A stretch of 64,000 nucleotides of DNA from Qipengyuania xiapuensis (GCF_019711395.1 NZ_JAIGNL010000002.1:415001-479000); one strand, 5' to 3'; shown: positions 46,699-56,173, counted from the stretch's first letter. Numbers and translations: made by a program. Notes: generated from the sequence alone by a model not told the origin.

Positions 46699-47309
46699 CC
46701 GCCATTGCCGACATCATGAAGACCGCGCCGGTCATCCCGGTGATCGTTGTCGACGAGGTGGAACACGCCGTGCCCCTCGCCCGCGCCCTCGTGGCGGGCG
46801 GACTGCGCGTGCTCGAAGTCACGCTCCGCACCCCCGCAGCGCTCGATGCCATTCGCGCGATGAAGCAGGTCGAAGGCGCGATCGTCGGCGCCGGGACCGT
46901 GACTAACCAGCAGGAACTCGCCGACGCCATCGCCGCCGGAAGCGAGTTCATCGTATCGCCCGGCCTTACCGAAGCGCTGGGCAAGGCCGCGATCCGCGAG
47001 AACATCCCGTTCCTGCCCGGAATCGCCAATGCGGGCGACATCATGCGCGGCCTCGATCTCGGGCTCACGCACTTCAAGTTCTTCCCGGCAATGGCCGCAG
47101 GTGGACTTCCTGCATTGAAGGCCCTCGCCGCACCCTTCGGCCAGTGCCGCTTCTGCCCCACGGGCGGGATCACGCTGGAGAATGCGCCCGAGTGGCTCGC
47201 TTTCGATCCGGTGCTCTGCGTTGGCGGCAGCTGGGTGGCGCCGCGCGGCGCTGTCGACGAAGCTGCGGTCGAGAAAGTGGCCCGCGAAGCAGCGCAGCTC
47301 GGCAGTTAG
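46695..47309 (+). CDS. eda: KDPG aldolase
   Basis: 204 aa class I aldolase: PVIPVIVVDEVEHAVPLARALVAGGLRVLEVTLRTPAA, VGAGTVTNQQELADAIAAGSEFIVSPGL (Glu catalytic in LEVTLRT), LPGIANAGDIMRGLDLGLTHFKFFPA with the Schiff-base Lys in HFKFFPA, and CPTGGI. Cleaves KDPG to pyruvate and glyceraldehyde-3-phosphate. Last gene of the operon, convergent with tilS (overlap of four bases). Confidence 0.97.
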   Translation: MTAIADIMKTAPVIPVIVVDEVEHAVPLARALVAGGLRVLEVTLRTPAALDAIRAMKQVEGAIVGAGTVTNQQELADAIAAGSEFIVSPGLTEALGKAAIRENIPFLPGIANAGDIMRGLDLGLTHFKFFPAMAAGGLPALKALAAPFGQCRFCPTGGITLENAPEWLAFDPVLCVGGSWVAPRGAVDEAAVEKVAREAAQLGS

Positions 47310-48286
47310 GCCGTCCTTCGCGGTTTCTCCGGGGCGAACGTCCAGACGGGCTTATCGTTTTCGGTAGATGCCCGCGCCTGGATGCCCGCAATGTTCACCG
47401 GACGCCCATCGATGAGGTCGGCGACAATCCTTGCCGCATCGCTGCGCGAGAGCGCGATTCCGAAATCCGACCCCATATGCGTCATCACCTCCGCAAGGAA
47501 CGCGGGACGATAAATGCTCATGCGCGCAAGCGGTCGATAACGCGCCGGCGCACCGTCTTCCTGTTTCGCCCTTGCCCACTCATCGCTCGCCAACCCCGCG
47601 ACGGCATCCTGCATTTCCGCGAGCATGCGCGCCGAGCGTGAAACAGCTTCGACGTCGATGAAATCCGAGGTGGCAAGCGCCTCGCGCATGCGGACACGGT
47701 CGAAGGAAGGGTCCTCGTTCGAAGGGTCGCGCACCGGCTCGAAGTCGCTGTTTGCGGCAATCTCCTCGAGCGCCGATCGCCGCCAGCGGAGCAGTGGCCG
47801 GAGCACGGCGATATCGGTTTCGGGAACGACGTTGCGACCGCGAACTCCCGAAAGGCCTGCCAGACCGCTGCCGCGGTTGGCACGCATCAGGAAGGTTTCG
47901 GCCTGGTCGTCCGCGTGATGCGCCGTGCAGATCGCCGCGACACCTTCTGCCTGCGCCCACCGTGCAAGGGCTGCATAGCGGGCAAGCCGCGCCTCGGCCT
48001 GGAGGTTCCCTTCGGCGACTTCGACCTCGAGGATCGCATGCGGCACGCCTAGCGACCGACAGATGTCGGCCGCATGGCGGACCTCGTCGGCGCTTTCGGG
48101 ACGCAGGCCGTGGTCAACACTCGCCGCCGCCACCCGGTCCGGCATTGCTGTTTGGGCTAGCAGCAGGAGCGCAAGGCTGTCCGGGCCGCCGGAAAAGGCG
48201 ATCCCCAGCCGTGCTCCCTCGTCATCGCCCCAAAGGGCGCGCAGATCGGTCCGGAACCGGTCGACCAGTTCCGGATCGACGGTCAT
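47306..48286 (-). CDS. tilS: TilS, tRNA(Ile)-lysidine synthetase
   Basis: 326 aa from ATG 48286. PP-loop SGGPDS (residues 32-37), SVDHGLRPES and TAHHADDQAETFLMRANRGSGLAGLSG typical of TilS; the RDPSNEDPSFDRVRMR motif is present. The C-terminal domain is short, as in other alphaproteobacterial TilS. It modifies C34 of the CAU tRNA-Ile to lysidine, so it is essential. Starts one base after the cpoB stop. Confidence 0.96.
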   Translation of the reverse strand: MTVDPELVDRFRTDLRALWGDDEGARLGIAFSGGPDSLALLLLAQTAMPDRVAAASVDHGLRPESADEVRHAADICRSLGVPHAILEVEVAEGNLQAEARLARYAALARWAQAEGVAAICTAHHADDQAETFLMRANRGSGLAGLSGVRGRNVVPETDIAVLRPLLRWRRSALEEIAANSDFEPVRDPSNEDPSFDRVRMREALATSDFIDVEAVSRSARMLAEMQDAVAGLASDEWARAKQEDGAPARYRPLARMSIYRPAFLAEVMTHMGSDFGIALSRSDAARIVADLIDGRPVNIAGIQARASTENDKPVWTFAPEKPRRTA

Positions 48287-48287
48287 G

Positions 48288-49199
48288 TCAGCCGCAGGTG
48301 ACCTTGCTACGCGCAGTGGCGTAGCGACCCTGCAGCCGGCCGGTGGCCAGCGCGGGATAGGTTTCGGCGAACTCGCTAAGGGCAATGCAGGCGCGCTGGG
48401 TGTCGTCGAGCGCGATCATCGATTCAGCGAGGAAGAGCAGGCTGTCGCCGGCACGGGCGGCGTTCTTGTCCGCCTGGTAGTTGCGCAGGAACCAGGGTGC
48501 TGCCTCGCTCGGCTTGCCATCGTCGAGATAGGCGCGGCCGAGCAGGTTGCGTCCGAAGGTCGCGCGCGGATGCTCCGGATACTTCTCGACGAACAGCGTC
48601 AGCTGCTGCTGCGCTTCGGGGAAGAAACCGGCATCCCACAGGCGGAAGCCATAGGAATACTCGTCATCGCCCGGATCGTCGGTCTGCGGCTTGGCGATCG
48701 CCTGGACTGCGGCGAGACGCGCGGGGTCCGGACGTGCGGCGGCAGGCTGCGCTGCTGCCGGACGGGTCGCGGGAGCAGAAGTGCCGGCCTGCGCCGGTGC
48801 TTCGACCGCGGGCGCCGCATTGCCGGCCTCGAGCTTTTCGATTCGTTCTTCGAGCAGTCGAAGTGCGTTGGACCCAACCTCGTACTGCGCGGTCAGGCGC
48901 TGCAGCTGGTTTTCGAGCGCATCGAGACGCGCAAGGATATCGGTCACCGCAGTCGTCGACGGCGCGGTTGTCGTCGCCGGCTGGGTGGTGGTCGCAGGTG
49001 CGCTGATCTCGGGCTCGAAGAAGCGACCGTCGGCCCCGGGGAAGACCTTGCGCTGCAGGGCGCGGACCTCGCTCTCGAGCTTGCGGATGCGGGCGTCGGA
49101 GTTGTCCTGCGCGGCGGCAGGCATCGAGGTCGCGACAAGCGCCAGGGCGATACCGCCGAGGCCAAGCGCGCGTGCACAGCGTGCGATCATGATGGTCAT
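48288..49199 (-). CDS. cpoB: CpoB/YbgF, Tol-Pal-linked periplasmic protein
   Basis: 303 aa from ATG 49199 (AAGGAG before). Signal peptide (ALGLGGIALALVATSMPAAA), coiled-coil (about 30-55 and 85-120, with RKLESEVRALQRKV and ARLDALENQLQRL), Pro/Ala/Thr linker, then three TPR repeats (about 180-290, YSYGFRLWDAGFFPEAQQQLTLFVEKYPEHP, GRNLLGRAYLDDGKPSEAA). CpoB coordinates peptidoglycan synthesis with Tol-Pal. tol-pal genes are not adjacent in the window; tilS is, as in many alphaproteobacteria. Confidence 0.92.
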   Translation of the reverse strand: MTIMIARCARALGLGGIALALVATSMPAAAQDNSDARIRKLESEVRALQRKVFPGADGRFFEPEISAPATTTQPATTTAPSTTAVTDILARLDALENQLQRLTAQYEVGSNALRLLEERIEKLEAGNAAPAVEAPAQAGTSAPATRPAAAQPAAARPDPARLAAVQAIAKPQTDDPGDDEYSYGFRLWDAGFFPEAQQQLTLFVEKYPEHPRATFGRNLLGRAYLDDGKPSEAAPWFLRNYQADKNAARAGDSLLFLAESMIALDDTQRACIALSEFAETYPALATGRLQGRYATARSKVTCG

Positions 49200-49290
49200 G
49201 TGCTCCTTGAGGAGTGGGGGTAATACAGCGAAAACCTGCCGTAACCGGCTCAAGCTGTCGAGAGGATGAAGGTGGCTTTTCCGCCGCGGA

Positions 49291-50121
49291 TCAGGTGTCG
49301 GCGTCCGGCGCAGCGGTGGTTTGCGCGGGCGGCGCTGGATCGCGAGCCAGCAGCGCTTCCGCGCTGACCGGTACATCGCGGACGACCGTGTCCTCTTCGG
49401 TCAGCTTGGGGACCGAGCGACCGCCGATCGTGATTGCCAGCGCATAGGGCCGCCCCGTCCATATCTGCGGACCGTCGGCATCCTCGGGAACGGTGAAGCT
49501 GTCACCAGCCGCCATCTGTGCCTCGTAGAGACGTTCGCCGTCGGCGTCGTAAAACTTGACCCAGGTACCATCCATCTCGCTGGTGAAGACCACCGGACCG
49601 CCGGTCGGCTGGGCTGCGGGAGCTTCCTCGGCGACCGAAGGCGTGTCGTTGGCTGCGAACTGCTCTTCCGGAGCTTCCAGCGGCGCCGGGCCCAGACCGG
49701 GCGCGAAATAGCTAGAGTAGAATGCGTAGACACCGCCCAGCAGCAGGATTGCCGCAAGGGCTGCAAACCATGCGAGGCCGCGCCCGGGAACGCGGGCGGG
49801 ATCGCCGGGCTCGAACTTGGCCGGCTTGTCGGTGTCGATGCCATCCGCCTCGGCGAGTTCGGCGCGAACCTGGTCGAGGATTTCACCCTCGTCGAGGCCG
49901 AGCATGCGCGCATAGGTGCGGCTGAACCCGACAGCATAGGTGCGTGAAGGCAGGGCTCCGAAATTGCCCGCCTCGATTGTTGTGAGGTGACGCTGGGGAA
50001 TGCGGGTCTCTGCTGCGACCTGTTCGATCGACAGGCCCTTGGCCTCGCGCGCTTCGCGCAAGCGATCTCCTACACGCGCAACGTGCGTTTCCTCGTGCTC
50101 GACTGAGACGTCTTCTTCCAT
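49291..50121 (-). CDS. RodZ-like helix-turn-helix membrane protein (DUF4115)
   Basis: 276 aa from ATG 50121. N-terminal HTH (about 15-80): VGDRLREAREAKGLSIEQVAAETRIPQRHLTTIEAGNFGALPSRTYAVGFSRTYARMLG. One membrane segment (about 125-145, LAWFAALAAILLLGGVYAFYSS), a Pro/Ala linker and a C-terminal DUF4115 domain. This is the RodZ layout, so a cell-shape role through MreB is inferred. It lies upstream of cpoB in the same direction. Confidence 0.88.
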   Translation of the reverse strand: MEEDVSVEHEETHVARVGDRLREAREAKGLSIEQVAAETRIPQRHLTTIEAGNFGALPSRTYAVGFSRTYARMLGLDEGEILDQVRAELAEADGIDTDKPAKFEPGDPARVPGRGLAWFAALAAILLLGGVYAFYSSYFAPGLGPAPLEAPEEQFAANDTPSVAEEAPAAQPTGGPVVFTSEMDGTWVKFYDADGERLYEAQMAAGDSFTVPEDADGPQIWTGRPYALAITIGGRSVPKLTEEDTVVRDVPVSAEALLARDPAPPAQTTAAPDADT

Positions 50122-50264
50122 GCGAATCCCGAATGTTTGACCCCGTGCGGGTGTTCCCGCTCCCGATTGGCGGCGACGAGAGAGTTTCCCGTGCGCCAAG
50201 TCAAGAGCGGCATTAGGCTACCCCATCGGGCTCGAAGACGAAACGCGCTGTTTAAGCGACGAAA

Positions 50265-52535
50265 TCAGTCGATATCGATATCGTTGTCGATCGCCCAGGC
50301 AGCCAGCGCCGCGCGCATGTCGAGCGGCGGCGAAATCAGCCACTGCTGCATCTGCGTGGTGAGGTCGGGAAGATAGACCTTGCGGACCAGCTCCTTGATC
50401 GGACCGACCGCTGCCGGGGTGATCGAGAAACGCGTGTAGCCGAGACCCATGAGCGCAAGCGCCTCGAGGCGGCCTCCGCCCATTTCGCCGCAGATCCCTA
50501 TGCGCACATTGCTGCCGACCATCTGGTTGGCGATGCGCGCAAGGAATCGGAGGATCGAAGGGCTCAGCCAGTCATAACGCTCGGCGAGCTTGGGATTGGC
50601 CCTGTCGGCGGCGAAGAGGAACTGCGTCAGGTCATTCGTACCGACCGAAATGAAGGACAAGCGGGGCAGGAGCTGGTCGAGCACCTCGGCAAGCGAGGGA
50701 ACTTCGAGCATGCAACCATATTCGATCGTTTCCGGCAGCACCTTGCGGCGATCGCGCAGGAACTGGGCCTGCTCCTCGAAAATCTCCTTGGCGGCGTCGA
50801 ATTCCCACGGCTCGGACACCATCGGGAACATTACCGAGAGCTGCCGCCCCGAAGCCGCTTCGAGCAGGGCGCGGGCCTGCGCCTTGAGCAGGCCTTCACG
50901 CTCGAGCGAAAGGCGCAGCGCGCGCCAGCCCATCGCGGGGTTCTCGTCCTTCTCGGCAGTATCGTTGTCGAGATACGGCACGGCCTTGTCGCCGCCGATA
51001 TCGACCGTGCGGAAAATAACCGGCTTGCCATCGGCAGCATCGAGCACATCGCGGTAAAGCCGCATCTGCCGCTCGCGCGCGGGCAAGGTGGAGGAAACGA
51101 GGAACTGGAACTCGGTGCGGAACAGCCCGATGCCGTCCGCGCCGGTCAGCTGCAACGCGCTCACATCGTCGCGCAGTCCCGCATTCATCATCACCGTGAT
51201 GCGCGTGCCGTCGCGGGTAAAGGGTTCGACATCGCGCAATTCGGCATAGGCTGCAGCGCGCTCGCGGCTCTTGGCGAAACGCGCATCGAATGCTTCGAGC
51301 AGCGGCTGCGAGGGACGCAGCGTGACCGTGCCCTTGTCGGCATCGACCAGCACCTCATCGCCTTCGGAGACGCGCGAACGGATACGCGGGACGCGGCCGA
51401 GCACGGGAATTCCCATGGCCCGCGCGACGATCACGACGTGGGCCGTGAGCGAGCCCTCTTCGAGCACCACACCCTTGAGGCGCCGCCGGTCGTATTCGAG
51501 CAATTCTGCGGGGCCGAGATTGCGCGCGAACAGGATCGTGTCGCGCCTGAGGCCCTGCGAGGCGGCAGTCCCGAGTTGACCCGAGACAATGCGCAGCAAC
51601 CGGTTCGAGAGATCCTCGAGATCGTGCATCCGGTCCGCAAGCAGCGGATCGTCGATTTCGCGCATGCGCATGCGGGTGCGCTGCTGGACACGCTCGATCG
51701 CGGCCTCGGCGGTCAACCCGCTGTCGATCGCCTCGTTGATGCGGCGGCTCCAGCCTTCGTCATAGGCGAACATCTTGTAGGTCTCGAGGACCTCGACATG
51801 CTCGCCGCCCTTGCCGAACTCGGGTTCGCGGCCCATTGCGTCGATCTGGTCACGCATCTTGTCGAAGGCACGGTAGACGCGCTGGCGTTCGGCCTCGATG
51901 TCTTCCGCCACGACCTGGTCGATCTCGACGCGCGGTTGGTGAAATACGGCCTGCCCCATGGCGAGGCCCTTCACCAAGGTGAGGCCGTCCATGATCTCGC
52001 ACTCGGTCGAGACCTCGTCGAAATCGATCGCTTCCTCGTCGTCGACGAGCTCCTTGTGGGCGATCAGCTCGGACAGCACCATCGCGGTGGTCTGCAGCGC
52101 CTCGATCTCCACGTCCTCGTAGCGGCGGGGCTCGACGTGCTGGACGCAGAGCACGCCGACGGCGCGTTCGCGGTAGACGATGGGCACGCCGGCGAAGGAG
52201 TGGAATTTCTCTTCACCCGTCTCGGGCCGATAGAGGAAGTCGGGATGCGCCTTGGCCTCGGCGAGGTTCAACGTCTCGATGTTCTTGGCAATCGTGCCGG
52301 TCAGCCCTTCGCCGATGCCCATGCGGGTGACGTGGACCGCCTCCGGATTGAGACCGCGGGTGGCGTAGAGTTCGAGTTCGCCGTCGCGCAGCAGGTAGAT
52401 CGAGCAGACCTCGCTCGTCAGGCTTTCGGCGATGATGTCGACCACGCGGTCGAGCTTGTGCTGGGCATGGTGGCGACCGGCCATGACCTCGTGCAGGCGC
52501 TTGAGGATCTGGCGGGCGGATGCGGCTGCTGACAT
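50265..52535 (-). CDS. ptsP: PtsP, enzyme I of the nitrogen PTS
   Basis: 756 aa. GAF domain (about 1-160, ATRGLNPEAVHVTRMGIGEGLTG), then EI: phosphoryl His in SLTAHVVIVARAMGIPVLG (~376), EFQFLVSSTLPARERQMRLYRDVLDAADGKPVIFRTVDIGGDK, LAERYDWLSPSILRFLARIANQMVGSNVRIGICGEMGGGRLEAL. Transfers phosphate from PEP to NPr to regulate K+ and nitrogen metabolism; the GAF domain senses a small ligand such as glutamine. The catalytic Cys (ICGEMG) is intact. Confidence 0.96.
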   Translation of the reverse strand: MSAAASARQILKRLHEVMAGRHHAQHKLDRVVDIIAESLTSEVCSIYLLRDGELELYATRGLNPEAVHVTRMGIGEGLTGTIAKNIETLNLAEAKAHPDFLYRPETGEEKFHSFAGVPIVYRERAVGVLCVQHVEPRRYEDVEIEALQTTAMVLSELIAHKELVDDEEAIDFDEVSTECEIMDGLTLVKGLAMGQAVFHQPRVEIDQVVAEDIEAERQRVYRAFDKMRDQIDAMGREPEFGKGGEHVEVLETYKMFAYDEGWSRRINEAIDSGLTAEAAIERVQQRTRMRMREIDDPLLADRMHDLEDLSNRLLRIVSGQLGTAASQGLRRDTILFARNLGPAELLEYDRRRLKGVVLEEGSLTAHVVIVARAMGIPVLGRVPRIRSRVSEGDEVLVDADKGTVTLRPSQPLLEAFDARFAKSRERAAAYAELRDVEPFTRDGTRITVMMNAGLRDDVSALQLTGADGIGLFRTEFQFLVSSTLPARERQMRLYRDVLDAADGKPVIFRTVDIGGDKAVPYLDNDTAEKDENPAMGWRALRLSLEREGLLKAQARALLEAASGRQLSVMFPMVSEPWEFDAAKEIFEEQAQFLRDRRKVLPETIEYGCMLEVPSLAEVLDQLLPRLSFISVGTNDLTQFLFAADRANPKLAERYDWLSPSILRFLARIANQMVGSNVRIGICGEMGGGRLEALALMGLGYTRFSITPAAVGPIKELVRKVYLPDLTTQMQQWLISPPLDMRAALAAWAIDNDIDID

Positions 52536-52571
52536 GGTCAGCGGCTATAGCAAAAATGAAGGGGTGTGGAA

Positions 52572-52605
52572 GCGGGGCGGATAGAGAAAAACCTTGCCGC
52601 CCCGC
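52572..52605. other. Hairpin between ptsP and the DUF465 gene
   Basis: GCGGGGCGG (52572-52580) and CCGCCCCGC (52597-52605) form a perfect 9-bp stem around a 16-nt loop upstream of ptsP and after the DUF465 stop. It may be a terminator for the small gene, but a T run is not clear. Confidence 0.4.
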
Positions 52606-52623
52606 AATCTATCGCGGTGCCGA

Positions 52624-52779
52624 TCAGTGGGCGGCGATCTCTTCCTTGATCTTCAGCTTCTGCTTCTTGAGCTGCTGGATCATCGCGATGTCGGGCGCGG
52701 GCCTTGCCTGTTCGTCGTGCAGGCGGGCTTCCAGTCCTGCGTGCTTGGCTTTGAGTGCGGCGACATGGGATGATTGCAT
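52624..52779 (-). CDS. YdcH/DUF465 small coiled protein (first copy)
   Basis: 51 aa from ATG 52779 with AAGGAG ahead; too short for most gene lists. Its sequence has the DUF465 pattern: HVAALKAKHAGLEARLHDEQ, then APDIAMIQQLKKQKLKIKEEI. It is a helical hairpin. Function unknown. A second DUF465 gene starts 150 bp away in the opposite direction. Confidence 0.85.
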   Translation of the reverse strand: MQSSHVAALKAKHAGLEARLHDEQARPAPDIAMIQQLKKQKLKIKEEIAAH

Positions 52780-52928
52780 CGAGGTGTCTCCTTCAGAGTT
52801 GTGCGACCCCAGGAGCGACTCGTGCCTTGCGGCACGGGCCGCGAATTAACTATCAAACCACAGCTTTCCGAATTTACAAAGCCCCTCTCACGGGCCATGC
52901 GATAGAGCGAGTTACGGGAACGACGGCA

Positions 52929-53138
52929 GTGAACGAGCAGGAACTTCGCAAGCGCTTGGAATCGCTCAAGAGCGAGCATCGCGACCTCGATGTCGCGATT
53001 GCCGCGCTGACCGAGGCAGGCGAAGGCGGCGGCTTCGTCGACCAGCTGCAGATCGCGCGCCTGAAGAAGCGCAAGCTCCAGCTGAAGGACCGCATCTCCG
53101 CAATCGAGGACAATCTCATTCCCGACATCATCGCCTGA
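52929..53138 (+). CDS. YdcH/DUF465 small coiled protein (second copy)
   Basis: 69 aa from GTG 52929. ELRKRLESLKSEHRDLDVAIAAL, then VDQLQIARLKKRKLQLKDRISAIEDNLIPDIIA: the DUF465 HxxLD...RLKKRKLxLKD signature. Divergent from the first copy. Cytosolic helical protein without known function. An upstream in-frame reading has no good start. Confidence 0.87.
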   Translation: MNEQELRKRLESLKSEHRDLDVAIAALTEAGEGGGFVDQLQIARLKKRKLQLKDRISAIEDNLIPDIIA

Positions 53139-53225
53139 CCGGGTCCGGCTTCCCGTCCCGTATCGGGACGCTGCCCGAAAGAGCTATCGGATCGCGGGAG
53201 CGATCATGGTAACCGGACGTTCATC

Positions 53226-53687
53226 ATGGACATGGACCGTACGATTCACGAGCAGGTCGTCGAAGACCTCTACGCGGAAGCATTGATGCTGGCCGACGAT
53301 GCACGCGCTGCATTCGACCTGCGCGACGAGGCCAGCCGCGGCAATTCACCCGACAATGTGCGCATCGCGCTCTCGGTCGAGGGGCTTCGCACCACGACCC
53401 GCGTGATGCATGTCCTCGCATGGCTCCTGAACCAGCGCGCCTATCAGTCCGGAGAGCTCAGCAAGACGCAGCTGCGCCGGCACGGCACGCTCGGCGCCGA
53501 GCGTCCCTCGGACCCGGCCAATATGGAACTGCTCGAACCGGCCACCCGCATGCTCATCCGCGAGACCGAACGCCTCCATGCGCGCGTGGCTCGCCTCGAC
53601 GAGGAAATGCGCGCGCAGGACGAGAATGGCAGCGAAGCGGTCAGCGCAATGCAGGACCGCATCGCGCAGGCTTTCGGCCGCGGCTAA
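53226..53687 (+). CDS. RcdA-like DUF1465 protein
   Basis: 153 aa all-helical protein: LYAEALMLADDARAAFDL, ALSVEGLRTTTRVMHVLAWLLNQRAYQSGELS, LLEPATRMLIRETERLHARVARLDEEMR. This is DUF1465, the family of Caulobacter RcdA, which helps ClpXP degrade the cell-cycle regulator CtrA. Function here is by homology. It ends four bases into glpK (convergent). Confidence 0.82.
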   Translation: MDMDRTIHEQVVEDLYAEALMLADDARAAFDLRDEASRGNSPDNVRIALSVEGLRTTTRVMHVLAWLLNQRAYQSGELSKTQLRRHGTLGAERPSDPANMELLEPATRMLIRETERLHARVARLDEEMRAQDENGSEAVSAMQDRIAQAFGRG

Positions 53688-55147
53688 GCCACCGAAAGCG
53701 CGCGGGCATAGCGCGCGAGGCGGTCCTTCCTGACAACTTCCGACATTGCAGGCGTGAAGCTGCGTGCGGCCCCGCGCATCGCGGTCGCCGCCTCTTCGAG
53801 CGAGGGATAAAGCCCCGCGCCGACGCTTGCGCAAATCGCCGCTCCTAGCGCCGTGGTCTCGACGAAATCGGGCCGCTCGACTTCGAGGTCGAGGATATTT
53901 GCCAGGTCCTGCGCCATCCAGTCGTTCGCGCTCATCCCGCCGTCGATCTTGAGGCTCGCCCACGGTGCGCCGTCGGCTGCAAAAGCCGAGGCGAGATCAT
54001 GTGTTTGGTGCGCCATGGCTTCGAGCGCAGCGCGCGCGATCTGCGCCTTGCCGCTCGCAAAGCTGAGGCCGGAGATGACACCACGCGCATCGGGCTTCCA
54101 GTGCGGCGCGCCGAGGCCGGCGAGCGCCGGTACGATGACGACCTCGCCGCTATCCTCGATCGAGCGCGCAAGGTCCTCGGTCTCGCGAGCGCTTTCGATC
54201 AGTCCAAGCTGGTCGCGCAGGTACTGGACGAGGCTGCCCGCGACGAAGCAGGCGCCCTCGACCGCATAGGTTCGCTGTCCGCCCGACTGGTGGAGCACCG
54301 TACCGAGCAGGCGGTTGTCGGAACGCGGGATTTCGCCGCCCTTGTTCGTGAGCACGAATGCACCCGTGCCGTAGGTCGCCTTGGTCTCGCCGAAAGAGAG
54401 GCACCCCTGCCCGATCGTCGCAGACTGCTGGTCGCCGACCAGGCCGCAGATCGGGATATCCCTTCCGAGGCATTCCGAAGAGCAGTTCGCCAGCTGCCCG
54501 TGGGTGTCCACCACTTCGGGCAGCGCGGCCAGCGGAACGCCGAACAGCTCGCACAGATCATCGTCGAACTGGGCGCCGTCGAGGGCGAGCAGCAAGGTGC
54601 GGCTCGCATTGCTCGCATCCGACACATGGGTGCCGCCAGACAGCTTGAAGACGAGCCAGCTTTCGACCGTCCCGAATGCCAGCGAACCCTCTTGCGCCGC
54701 TGCGGCAACGGCATCGTCATTGTCGAGCATCCAGCGCATCTTGGTGCCCGAGAAATAGGGGTCGAGCAGCAGGCCTGTACGCTTCTGGACTTCGGCCTCG
54801 TGGCCTGCGTCCTTCAGCTCTGCGCAGAATCCCGCCGTACGCCGGTCCTGCCAGACGATTGCGCGTGCCAGCGGTTCGCCTGTGCCGCGATCCCAGGCCA
54901 CCACCGTCTCGCGCTGGTTGGTGATCCCGATTGCCGCGATCTGCGAGGCACCCTCGCCCACCGCCTCGCGCATGCAGGCGAGCGTCTTGTCCCAGATTTC
55001 TGCCGCGTCATGCTCCACCCAGCCGGGCTTGGGGTAGTGCTGCGTCAGCTCAGCCTGCGCGACGCTTTCCATGCGTCCCTCGCGGCTGAAAACCATGGCC
55101 CGTGTCGAAGTCGTCCCCGCGTCGAGGACCAGAATTTTGTCTCCCAT
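53684..55147 (-). CDS. glpK: Glycerol kinase
   Basis: 487 aa FGGY kinase: LVLDAGTTSTRAMVFSREG, WVEHDAAEIWDKTLACMREAV, GITNQRETVVAWDRGTGEPLARAIVWQDRRT, LVGDQQSATIGQGCLSFGETKATYGTGAFVL and the KIDGGMSANDWMAQDLANIL ATP region. Phosphorylates glycerol. No glpF, glpD or glpR is adjacent, so it may be regulated separately. Start ATG 55147. Confidence 0.97.
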   Translation of the reverse strand: MGDKILVLDAGTTSTRAMVFSREGRMESVAQAELTQHYPKPGWVEHDAAEIWDKTLACMREAVGEGASQIAAIGITNQRETVVAWDRGTGEPLARAIVWQDRRTAGFCAELKDAGHEAEVQKRTGLLLDPYFSGTKMRWMLDNDDAVAAAAQEGSLAFGTVESWLVFKLSGGTHVSDASNASRTLLLALDGAQFDDDLCELFGVPLAALPEVVDTHGQLANCSSECLGRDIPICGLVGDQQSATIGQGCLSFGETKATYGTGAFVLTNKGGEIPRSDNRLLGTVLHQSGGQRTYAVEGACFVAGSLVQYLRDQLGLIESARETEDLARSIEDSGEVVIVPALAGLGAPHWKPDARGVISGLSFASGKAQIARAALEAMAHQTHDLASAFAADGAPWASLKIDGGMSANDWMAQDLANILDLEVERPDFVETTALGAAICASVGAGLYPSLEEAATAMRGAARSFTPAMSEVVRKDRLARYARALSVA

Positions 55148-55195
55148 GCGCCCCTCCCTATCGACAAGCCGCGGTAATCGCTACAGGCTTCACCC

Positions 55196-56071
55196 ATGGC
55201 AGGTCCTCCACCCAAACCATGGCCCACCGGCGAGGCCATGCAGCTCGAACCGCTCGTGCGCCGCGTGCTCGCGCCCAATCCCTCGCCCTATACCTATACC
55301 GGCACGCAGACCTACATCGTCGGCATCGGCGACGGCTGCGCGGTGATCGACCCGGGCCCGGACGAGAAGGCGCACCTCCTAGCGCTCGATGCGGCCATCG
55401 GCGAAGAGCATGTCTGCGCGATCATGTGCACGCATACGCACCGCGACCACTCACCCGCGGCAAAGACCCTTGCCGCGCGGACCGGCGCGCCCATCGTGGG
55501 TTGCGCTCCGCTGGTTCTCGACGACAGCGGCCCGCGCGCCGATGCGAGTTTCGACCGTACCTACGAACCCGACCGCGTGCTCGAGGATGGCGAGGCAATG
55601 ACGGGCCCGGGCTGGACCCTGCGCGCGGTCGCCACGCCCGGCCATGTCTCGAACCACTTGTGTTTCGCCCTGGAAGAAAGCGGCGCGGTCTTCACCGGCG
55701 ACCATGTCATGGGCTGGTCGACGAGCGTCGTGGTGCCGCCCGATGGTGACATGGCGGACTACATGGCGAGCCTCGAGAAACTCTACGGGCGCGAGCAGGA
55801 CAAGGTGTACTACCCCGCCCATGGCGAAGCGATCGAGAAGCCGCGCCAGCTGGTCCGCGGGATGATCGGCCATCGCCGCCAGCGCGAGAACCAGATCCTG
55901 CGCCATCTGCGGGAGGAGCCTCTCGAAGCGGCCGATTTCGTCCCCAAGATGTACAAGGGCCTCGACGAACGCCTGCACGGCGCGGCGAAGATGTCGGTCA
56001 CGGCGCACCTGATCGATCTGGAAAGGCGCGGGCTGGCTATGCGCGAAGGCGATGTGTGGAGTGCGGCCTGA
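55196..56071 (+). CDS. MBL-fold metallohydrolase (LACTB2-like)
   Basis: 291 aa. N-terminal RRVLAPNPSPYTYTGTQTYIVGIGDGCAVIDPGPDEKAHL, the zinc motif THTHRDHSPA, then GHVSNHLCFALEESGAVFTGDHVMGWSTSVV and PAHGEAIEKPRQLVRGMIGHRRQRENQIL. The C-terminal winged helix resembles LACTB2/CphA-type hydrolases, some of which are RNA endonucleases. Substrate is not known. It diverges from glpK (48 bp). Confidence 0.92.
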   Translation: MAGPPPKPWPTGEAMQLEPLVRRVLAPNPSPYTYTGTQTYIVGIGDGCAVIDPGPDEKAHLLALDAAIGEEHVCAIMCTHTHRDHSPAAKTLAARTGAPIVGCAPLVLDDSGPRADASFDRTYEPDRVLEDGEAMTGPGWTLRAVATPGHVSNHLCFALEESGAVFTGDHVMGWSTSVVVPPDGDMADYMASLEKLYGREQDKVYYPAHGEAIEKPRQLVRGMIGHRRQRENQILRHLREEPLEAADFVPKMYKGLDERLHGAAKMSVTAHLIDLERRGLAMREGDVWSAA

Positions 56072-56173
56072 CCCTTTCCACACGGGAATTTGACTATCCG
56101 CCGCGCCGCAAATAGCTAGCATTCCAAAGAAAAATCCGGTCGCGAGATTTCCAGAGGGGGAGGGATACCGATC

